DNA of 64,000 nt from CAYXTW01 sp964452645 (lineage in GTDB: Bacteria > Zixibacteria > MSB-5A5 > GN15 > PGXB01): the NCBI GenBank assembly GCA_964452645.1, contig CAYVMO010000009.1, forward strand, positions 1-64,000, in the 5' to 3' direction. Positions 54,732-61,742 of this stretch are shown here, in pieces. A program made the translations under genes and the position numbers. The notes under the pieces were generated by a model. It made no database searches, had not been told where the DNA came from, and was given only the letters and a program-made list of their open reading frames with translations. The stretch's first letter is position 1. The number at the start of each line of letters is the position of its first letter.

Positions 54732-55382
54732 ATGGCTGGCGGAGACGTCGCAGAACGCAGCAAATCTACTGATGGTAAGGGTGGTCGCCGTCCAAAGCGA
54801 AGAATACATATCAGAATCGATATGACCCCTATGGTTGATATTGTCATGTTGCTTTTGATTTTCTATATGGTAACGACTGTATTTTCGATGCCGCAGGCAA
54901 TGGAGATTAATCTTCCCAAGGAAGAAGAAACCGAGGAAATTGAGGTAGCGGAATCGAAATTGCTTACGATATATGTCGATGGTGAAAACCGGTTTTTCTG
55001 GAATATCGGCGACCCGGCCAAATCGCTGCCCAAGCTTATTCCCTCCTCAACGCCGCCGGGTGATACGACCGGATATAGTGTGGATTCCGACTCTCTGCGT
55101 ATGCTTCTTAAAAATTTGAACTATGATATACCTAAATTAAATACGCTTATTCTTATTCGTAAAGATGCCAGGTATCGCGATATGGTTGACGTTTTGGATG
55201 AAATCGATCTTCTGGAACGATCCTGGAATGCGGCCACGGCGGAAAAACTCGGCAAAAAGGTCGACGATTTGACGAAAGATGAGAAATTCTCCTATCGTTA
55301 TGCCATGGGTGAGTGGGAAGATCGCGATGACAGAATCATCGACGCTGCGCTTGCTGCAATTTCGCCCGGAGGAGGTGAGTGA
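54732..55382 (+). CDS. exbD: ExbD/TolR-type protein 2
   Basis: A 216-residue ExbD paralog with 'IDMTPMVDIVMLLLIFYMV' and a longer periplasmic domain than the first (extra segment near 75-100 and an acidic C-terminus). Two different ExbDs with one ExbB are common in FCB-group gliding/transport operons and may form a heteromeric stator. Confidence 0.85.
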   Translation: MAGGDVAERSKSTDGKGGRRPKRRIHIRIDMTPMVDIVMLLLIFYMVTTVFSMPQAMEINLPKEEETEEIEVAESKLLTIYVDGENRFFWNIGDPAKSLPKLIPSSTPPGDTTGYSVDSDSLRMLLKNLNYDIPKLNTLILIRKDARYRDMVDVLDEIDLLERSWNAATAEKLGKKVDDLTKDEKFSYRYAMGEWEDRDDRIIDAALAAISPGGGE

Positions 55383-55383
55383 T

Positions 55384-56127
55384 ATGGCTAAATCGATTAG
55401 TGCTCTTTATACCGGATATGGAGCCTATGAACTCAAGTCGAAGTATCAGCGTAATATGCTGATCGGGACTTTATCGGCGCTGGCGCTGGTGATTTTGATA
55501 GTCGGCGGGGCTTATCTTTATAAAGTCCTGACTGCCGAAGACACGATTTATATGCAGCCGACGGTCATTAAGACAATTGCCGATCTCGGACCTCCCCCGA
55601 CTGTTTCGAAGCCGAAACCAAGAGTGGAAATCGCACAGCCGAATAAAGTGGCCCCCAAGGTCGGTATTCCCAAGCCGGTGGCCGATGATGAAGTTGTCGA
55701 TGAGGATATCGTCATCGCCTCGAAGGATGAATTGGCAGAAATCGTTGCCCCCGACGTCTCGGCGACGGTTGATGAAGGCGGTGATATCGTGGTCGACATC
55801 CCCGATGAAGAATATCTTCCGGCACCCGATGAATTCGTTCCGGTTGAAATCCCGGCCGAAATGATTTACGAAGAAACACCCGAGTACCCGCGTTTGGCGA
55901 GGCAGGCTGGTATGGAGGCGGTCGTGTGGGTGAAAGCACTGGTGGATAAGGACGGGAACGTCAAAAAGGCGATGGTTTTGAAATCGTCCGGGTCCAAAGC
56001 CGGTTTTGATGAAGCGGCCGTAAGGGCGGCTTACAAGTGCAAATTCAAACCGGCGATTCAGAATGGCCGACCGGTGGCGGTATGGGTTTCCTATAAGGTG
56101 GAATTCACGATTACCGGTTCCGAATAA
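55384..56127 (+). CDS. tonB: TonB-type energy transducer 1
   Basis: ATG at 55384 with GGAGGAGG upstream, one base after exbD2. The 247 residues hold a cytoplasmic start ('YGAYELKSKYQRN'), a membrane helix (about 25-45), a Pro-rich spacer (60-100) and a TonB C-terminal domain with 'ETPEYPRLARQAGMEAVV' and 'SSGSKAGFDEAAVRAAYKCKFKPA'. It transfers energy to outer-membrane partners. Confidence 0.88.
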   Translation: MAKSISALYTGYGAYELKSKYQRNMLIGTLSALALVILIVGGAYLYKVLTAEDTIYMQPTVIKTIADLGPPPTVSKPKPRVEIAQPNKVAPKVGIPKPVADDEVVDEDIVIASKDELAEIVAPDVSATVDEGGDIVVDIPDEEYLPAPDEFVPVEIPAEMIYEETPEYPRLARQAGMEAVVWVKALVDKDGNVKKAMVLKSSGSKAGFDEAAVRAAYKCKFKPAIQNGRPVAVWVSYKVEFTITGSE

Positions 56128-56153
56128 TCTTTGATTGAACAGATAGAACGCCG

Positions 56154-56185
56154 CGGCGTCTCTCTAATACGGGAGACGCCGTTTT
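56154..56185 (+). terminator. Terminator after the first TonB gene
   Basis: CGGCGTCTC pairs with GAGACGCCG around a ten-base loop, followed by TTTT. The second TonB gene at 56313 therefore probably depends on read-through or its own promoter. Confidence 0.75.
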
Positions 56186-56312
56186 AATTTGCAGGACAAT
56201 ATGTCCTGTGAATAATCTTCGAAATTCCGGAAGAAAAACGGCTCTATATGGTAAATAAATCAGGGAATTATGAATTCAAGACCTGGCATCGTGATGTAAG
56301 GAGGTTTGAATC

Positions 56313-57050
56313 ATGAAAAACTTGATAAAAACAAGATTCAGCCGTATTGGCGCCTATGAATTAAAGGCAACATATCAGCGCAATATGCTGGTCAGTACGC
56401 TCCTGACAGCTATAATTGCTTTAACAGCAACCTTTTGTTTCACGTCAGATAATCCGGAGGCGACGCCGGTTGAATCGACCGGGCACGCGGATTCTATAAT
56501 AGTCACTATACCCATTCCGACGTCTATAGTCATCATAAGAAAAACCGTTCCAAAAGTCCGATCAAGGAAGGATTTTTCCGTCGGCATTCCTGTTCCGATC
56601 CCGGATGACGAGTTGTCCGATGATTTCATAGACAGGCCTATTGCGACCAAAAATGATTTGATTGAATTTATCAATTCTCGTTTTGATTCATTGGAAGTTG
56701 GTGATGGCGATATAGTCGTTTATGAACCGCCAGATGATGATCCCTACCCGAAAATGAATGAATTTCAGCGTGTCGAAATCTATCCCAAAATGATATATAA
56801 GGAAATGCCGGTATATCCGCGTCTGGCGCAAACGGCACGAATGGAAGCCGATGTCTGTATAAATGCCCTGGTCGATGTTGACGGAACTGTTGTCCGGGCA
56901 GTTGTATATAAATCTTCCGGGTCGAATATCGGATTTGACAGCGCGGCGGTCGAGGCGGCATTACAGTGTAAGTACAGTCCTGGCATCCAGAACGGTATTC
57001 CGGTCCCGGTGTGGGTCTGCTATAAAGTCGAATTCAGGCTTAGAGATTGA
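56313..57050 (+). CDS. TonB-type energy transducer 2 (paralog of the first)
   Basis: A 245-residue paralog. The same 'GAYELKxxYQRNMLxxTL' start and 'SSGSNIGFDSAAVEAALQCKYSPG' C-terminus are found, but the membrane helix is weaker and the Pro-rich spacer is shortened. It follows a terminator and a 186-base gap. A tandem duplication followed by divergence explains it best; it may serve a different outer-membrane partner. Confidence 0.82.
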   Translation: MKNLIKTRFSRIGAYELKATYQRNMLVSTLLTAIIALTATFCFTSDNPEATPVESTGHADSIIVTIPIPTSIVIIRKTVPKVRSRKDFSVGIPVPIPDDELSDDFIDRPIATKNDLIEFINSRFDSLEVGDGDIVVYEPPDDDPYPKMNEFQRVEIYPKMIYKEMPVYPRLAQTARMEADVCINALVDVDGTVVRAVVYKSSGSNIGFDSAAVEAALQCKYSPGIQNGIPVPVWVCYKVEFRLRD

Positions 57051-57216
57051 TTTTGAAAGCATTCGAATTAATGAATCGGCATAAAAGATTCCACTAAAAT
57101 AGCAGATTTATATTTGCTTGCCGCATCACTTCGCACTGCCGTCGACTTGACAATCAGTTAACAACCTGTGGACCGCCATTACGAAATTAAAGACAAAAAT
57201 TGTAGTGGATTGATTG

Positions 57217-57244
57217 AAGGTCGGTATTACAACCGACCTTTTTT
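57217..57244. terminator. Bidirectional terminator between TonB2 and the HD-GYP gene
   Basis: AAGGTCGGT and ACCGACCTT flank a six-base loop and are followed by TTTT. Genes converge here, so it can serve both. Its stem matches the hairpin at 33718-33743. Confidence 0.75.
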
Positions 57245-57255
57245 AGTTCAGGTGG

Positions 57256-58239
57256 TTAGATGCCGGTTAATTCAGTAGGGCCCAGTAGTAATGTAAACTG
57301 CTCCAACAGATGCCGGTCAAAGGAATCCCCTTCCGAATACATTGTCATTAACGCCGGAAATGTATCCACGGCTGCTCGATAGACTCGCATCGTGGTCATG
57401 GCATCGAAAACATCGGCAATGGCCGCGATTTTGCCGAATATATGGATATCTTTACTATAAAGTCCATAGGGATAACCGGAGCCATCTTCGCGTTCATGAT
57501 GCTGAATAATAGGATAATATGCTTCTTTTGGTATCAGATCGGTGCTTTGCGCCAATTCCGCACCCCATTCCGGATGCCTTTTGATCAAAGCCATTTCCTG
57601 TTCAGTCAAAGCTGTTCGTTTCAGGAGAATTGATTCCGGAATCTTGGTTTTGCCAATGTCATGAAGAAGAGCACCGGTGCCGAGCGTGTTGAGAGTATGT
57701 TCATCGTTTATACCAATGTACTGGGCCAGAGCCAGAGAAAAAGTGCAAACGTTTACAGAATGAGAATATGTGGTATAATCAAAAGACATCAAGCGGAGCA
57801 AATTGTGAAATGAGCTTTCTTCACTGAGGATATAGAAAACAGTTGATTCCACGATTTGCTGACTTCGCTTTATATTTTCGCCCAGAGTGGGTTTGTCCAG
57901 GATATCTTTGACCAATTGAGTTGCGCAATCGTAAATGATCCTGCTTTTGGTTGGTTCATCGATGGAACCATCGCGAATGATTTCTTTAATATTTGTTTCG
58001 ACGTACTTCTGATAACTATGCCGATTAACCGTCGAGATATATAGTTCGCTGACGCCGTTTTCGAGAAGGTTGGCTTTGGTTTTGTCGGTAAAAGGCATAT
58101 CGGCCGCCCGATATAAAATAACCTTTCCATCATTTTTAAGATATAGATCGAAGTTTAAATAGCTGTCGATCCGTAGCGATTCCAGGTGAATCGGAAAATA
58201 CTCAGCCGTTTTTGTTTCTGCGATATAATTAGGGTCCAT
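57256..58239 (-). CDS. HD-GYP cyclic-di-GMP phosphodiesterase
   Basis: A 327-residue protein with the HD-GYP signature: H193-D194 in 'LLHDIGKTKIPES', 'HPEWGAEL', 'HHEREDGSGYPYGL' and 'AIADVFDAMT'. All metal and GYP residues are present, so hydrolysis of c-di-GMP is expected. The N-terminal ~130 residues are an unassigned domain (DUF3391-like in position). An AGAGGAT site precedes the ATG. A monocistronic regulator of surface behaviour is likely. Confidence 0.9.
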   Translation of the reverse strand: MDPNYIAETKTAEYFPIHLESLRIDSYLNFDLYLKNDGKVILYRAADMPFTDKTKANLLENGVSELYISTVNRHSYQKYVETNIKEIIRDGSIDEPTKSRIIYDCATQLVKDILDKPTLGENIKRSQQIVESTVFYILSEESSFHNLLRLMSFDYTTYSHSVNVCTFSLALAQYIGINDEHTLNTLGTGALLHDIGKTKIPESILLKRTALTEQEMALIKRHPEWGAELAQSTDLIPKEAYYPIIQHHEREDGSGYPYGLYSKDIHIFGKIAAIADVFDAMTTMRVYRAAVDTFPALMTMYSEGDSFDRHLLEQFTLLLGPTELTGI

Positions 58240-58639
58240 CGGAAATCCTCTAATCTTTTATCGACAAATGGGCAATATTATCAATAGTATAGTGCTGTTA
58301 ATATTCGATTTTGGTGAAGATCGCACATCGTACGATAATGGTACAATATAGAAAACGTAAAATGGGCGGGGCGGTCTAATTATGGTCAAAATTGGCGTCA
58401 ATTGTGTCAGCAATTGTCGCCATCGTGTTAGATTTCATATCTGAATGTATACCTTACCTGAGCATTGACATTCGTGGTTGCCGCCGGAGGGTGCTGATTT
58501 AAATTTGCCTCAAATAGGGTATATTTGATTATCTTCTGATTAATCGGCCTTCATATTTCGCTATATGTTGCACTTCGAATGTTTTTAATGTCTATATATA
58601 GCTCTAACGGAAAAAATTAAAAAAAATTAAAAAAATCGC
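58240..58639. other. Intergenic stretch with a near-perfect inverted repeat
   Basis: About 400 AT-rich bases. TGGCGTCAATTG (58393-58404) and CAATTGTCGCCA (58411-58422) form an inverted repeat with one mismatch; it is upstream of the LexA-like promoter and may be a regulatory site. I see no gene. Confidence 0.35.
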
Positions 58640-58668
58640 TTGACAACTGCACAAATGTGCAGTATATT
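58640..58668 (+). promoter_or_regulatory. Promoter with embedded LexA-like operator
   Basis: TTGACA (58640-58645) and TATATT (58663-58668) are 17 bases apart, and the palindrome ACTGCACA-AA-TGTGCAGT (58646-58663) fills the spacer. Its core fits TGCNCN4GTGCA, the box I recall for Fibrobacter LexA. A repressor bound here would block RNA polymerase, so the downstream zinc-ribbon, helicase and Lon-like genes may be DNA-damage inducible. Confidence 0.7.
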
Positions 58669-58769
58669 CGATTCGGGTCGATAAGATATTCAGGGAAGAA
58701 GAAAGGGAGAAGAAAGTGAAAGAACAAAATAATCATTTCGGAGCCACCGTCATATTGGAGGTAAACACA

Positions 58770-58907
58770 ATGAGTCGCCGCGAAGATTTTATTTCGCGGC
58801 AGACGCCGGCGGAAACAAATAATGTCTGCCCCGATTGTCGAATTCGGTTGGTTCGCCTCGGGACCTGTTTTTCATGTCCGGCCTGCGGTTATGGCAGTTG
58901 CGGGTGA
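58770..58907 (+). CDS. Small zinc-ribbon protein of the SOS-like operon
   Basis: From ATG 58770 (GGAGGT seven bases upstream) 45 residues; an in-frame GTG at 58716 with a good GGGAGAAG site would add 18. The C-terminus contains 'CPDC' and 'CPACGYGSC', a zinc knuckle resembling the C-terminal end of class II ribonucleotide reductases. It is directly downstream of the LexA-like promoter and 42 bases before the helicase gene. Function unknown. Confidence 0.55.
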   Translation: MSRREDFISRQTPAETNNVCPDCRIRLVRLGTCFSCPACGYGSCG

Positions 58908-58949
58908 AGCGAGAAAACTCCGAAATGTCGAAATTGACGGAGGGTGTAA

Positions 58950-61628
58950 ATGAGACTTAAGGATTTAGCAAAATTCGGGATACCGGAATTGATTATTGAA
59001 GCCTGGACAAAACGTCAGGGGGATTATCTTCTGCCGTTGCAGGAAAAGGCCATCCGGGCCGGATTGTTCGATGAAGCTATCGATAATGAACGGTCTAATC
59101 TATTGATTTTGGCGCCGACTTCGTCGGGGAAATCTTTCTGCGGCGAAATGGCGGCGATGACGGCGCTTCTGCGACGACGCAAGGCGGTGATGCTTCTGCC
59201 GCTGAAATCGATCGCCGAAGAGAAGTACAATTATTTCCGGAGTTGTTATCGTGACATTGGTATTAAAACCATTATTATCTCGCATGATCACCCGGAAAAC
59301 GATATCGATTTTGAACTCGGCAATTTTGATCTGGCGCTGGCCATCTATGAAAAATTCAATCGTCTGTTAACTGCTAATCTGGATATCCTTCAGCAAATCG
59401 GTCTGGTGGTAATCGACGAACTTCAGATGGTCGGCGATATATCACGCGGCCGTGAATTGGAGGTGGCCCTGACAAAAATCCTCGGCTCAGGGTATTCGCC
59501 GCGAATGGTGGCGCTCTCGGCCGTTTTGGAAAACGACACCGAACCGGCTGATTGGCTGAGTTGCCGGATTGTATCCGAGACGGTTCGCCCGGTGGATCTT
59601 CTGCAGGGGGTGGCAGCGTCCGGCTCCTTTCGTTTTCGCTCATTTAACAGTGGCTTCGAAGGCAGCGAAAAAATTGAATTGGATGGCGACGGCGATAATC
59701 CGGGCGAGAAATTGATTGAGTTTCTGAAAAGCGATAAAAGCCAAAAGCTCGTTTTCCTTAAATCGCGGCGCGATACGATCGAGGCGGCGCTGGCGATGGC
59801 GGCAGCGGTCAGCTGGGATGAGGCGAAGACGACTCTGGCACGGCTGGCGGGTGAGGAAAACAGTTTTCTGATTCGGTCATTAAGACAAACGCTTTCGCGC
59901 GGGATTGCCTTTCATAATGCCGACCTGACGGCCGACCAGCGGCAGGCCATCGAGGATGGATATCGGCAGGGACAGATTCGGATCATTTTTTCGACGACAA
60001 CGCTGGCCATGGGTGTTAATCTCCCCGCGGAAACAGTCCTTCTTGAAACGATGAAATACACCGCCGGTGCTTTCGGCGGAAAAGCGACATTGGTTCCGAT
60101 TACGAAAGCCGAATTTCAGAATATCACCGGCCGGGCCGGTCGGTTCGGTTTCGACCCCGATGGTCGGCCCGGAAAAGCGATTGTCCTGGCCGCGTCCGAG
60201 TTTGAACATGAAGTCCTCTGGTCGGAATATATCGATTCTCAAAAGGATGAAAGACATGTTTCGACGTTGAGCTCGGGTAATTTGAAGGACATAATTCTGG
60301 ATTTGATTGTCAGCGGTTTTAATTCAGATATTGATGAACTTAAAAACTGCCTGCAAAATCTATTTTATTCCCGGCAGAGGAAATCATTTGCTGATGACGA
60401 CCTGCATCCGATTTTAGAGGAATTATCCTCAGCGAATTTTCTGGATAAGAATTTTAATCCGACACCGCTCGGTGCCGCCGTCGCCGAAAGCGGAATAACG
60501 ATTAACAGTTGTCTTCAATATTTGAAACTGTTGGCTAAAAAATATCCGGAGAGAAAAATCGGTTGGTTGTTTATAGCGCTCAACGGGGGCGAGTTTGATA
60601 TCTCGCGGTGCGGTCTGACATCTCTTGAGTATCGCCGCCGGACTTATGAAAAATTGCTCTATCAGCATTTCAATGAATACTTAAGCGACATTGATGTTTA
60701 TACGGTATCGAAAATCAATCGCGAGCCGCTTGATTTTCATTCGTCGGCGATTTTAAAATCGCTTTTTGTTCTGGCCGAATGGGCCGAGGGGAAACCTGTC
60801 GAACAGCTGGAACAACGTTATCAGCTTCATCATGGCCAGATAATCAATCTGGCGGAAACGGCTGCCTGGTTGCTGGCTTCAATCGGCCGAATTATTTATG
60901 CCCTTGACGGTCGTTCGAACCTGCCTGCTTTGATCGACGATTATGCTTTTAATGTACAGTTCGGGATTAATCCGAAAATGCGGGAATTATTTACCGTCAT
61001 CGGATCCGTTTTAAATCGTTCCGATTATAAGGCGCTCGAACGCGAAAATATAGAATCGCCGAACGAATTCAGGGCGGTTGGACAGGATAAGTTATCCGAA
61101 ATCATAAAACCGGAGGGAAAACTTAAAAAGGCGCAGCATAAATTGGAAAATTCAGAAAAGGAGGATAAAATGCGTAAAAAAACCCGCAGTAACGCAGTCA
61201 GCATTTATCGGCAGGGATTATCAGGCGGCAGCCTTTATACTGCCCATCCCACGCTGATCGAACTCGACGGCAGCTATGAAAAAGAGCGCTATCTTGTACG
61301 GATCGACGGCTTCCCTGTCCGGCTAACCGGGAAATCGTTTTTGTATTTATCCAGACTGGTATTTGCCCGGCTAATGGGCGGTGACGGTTGGATTTACAAA
61401 GATGATATCGAGATTGGTTTTAATCAGGCCCGTTATCTTTATCGATTGCGGCAGGAGATGAAAAGCGGCGGTTTTTCCTGGCTGATATTCGAAAACAATC
61501 GGCTCGGATATTACCGGCTGGATCTGGATCCTGACAAAATAAGACTTAACCTCGATAATCTTCGAAATCATCCTGATTACCAGTTGCGGAAGGTCGTCGG
61601 CGAACTCGCCCCGCGACTGGCCGGATAA
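58950..61628 (+). CDS. Ski2/HelQ-like superfamily 2 DNA helicase
   Basis: An 892-residue protein. Walker A is A55-PTSSG-K61-S62, motif II is D156-E-L-Q159 instead of the usual DExH, motif III 'SAVLEN' and motif VI 'QNITGRAGR' (G394). RecA-like domains 1 and 2 occupy about 1-420, followed by winged-helix and ratchet-like regions and a C-terminal extension to 892. Hel308/HelQ helicases remodel stalled forks. It follows a small zinc-ribbon gene and precedes a Lon-like gene in an apparent SOS-regulated operon. Confidence 0.8.
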   Translation: MRLKDLAKFGIPELIIEAWTKRQGDYLLPLQEKAIRAGLFDEAIDNERSNLLILAPTSSGKSFCGEMAAMTALLRRRKAVMLLPLKSIAEEKYNYFRSCYRDIGIKTIIISHDHPENDIDFELGNFDLALAIYEKFNRLLTANLDILQQIGLVVIDELQMVGDISRGRELEVALTKILGSGYSPRMVALSAVLENDTEPADWLSCRIVSETVRPVDLLQGVAASGSFRFRSFNSGFEGSEKIELDGDGDNPGEKLIEFLKSDKSQKLVFLKSRRDTIEAALAMAAAVSWDEAKTTLARLAGEENSFLIRSLRQTLSRGIAFHNADLTADQRQAIEDGYRQGQIRIIFSTTTLAMGVNLPAETVLLETMKYTAGAFGGKATLVPITKAEFQNITGRAGRFGFDPDGRPGKAIVLAASEFEHEVLWSEYIDSQKDERHVSTLSSGNLKDIILDLIVSGFNSDIDELKNCLQNLFYSRQRKSFADDDLHPILEELSSANFLDKNFNPTPLGAAVAESGITINSCLQYLKLLAKKYPERKIGWLFIALNGGEFDISRCGLTSLEYRRRTYEKLLYQHFNEYLSDIDVYTVSKINREPLDFHSSAILKSLFVLAEWAEGKPVEQLEQRYQLHHGQIINLAETAAWLLASIGRIIYALDGRSNLPALIDDYAFNVQFGINPKMRELFTVIGSVLNRSDYKALERENIESPNEFRAVGQDKLSEIIKPEGKLKKAQHKLENSEKEDKMRKKTRSNAVSIYRQGLSGGSLYTAHPTLIELDGSYEKERYLVRIDGFPVRLTGKSFLYLSRLVFARLMGGDGWIYKDDIEIGFNQARYLYRLRQEMKSGGFSWLIFENNRLGYYRLDLDPDKIRLNLDNLRNHPDYQLRKVVGELAPRLAG

Positions 61629-61742
61629 AAGAGCGGAACGTCGCGACCGGGATAGCGGTTTAAAGAGTACAGCATTGAACTATATCGGCAACGGGCTATT
61701 TAGTAATTTCGCCTTAAGCCGATACGATAAACAAGGATTGCC

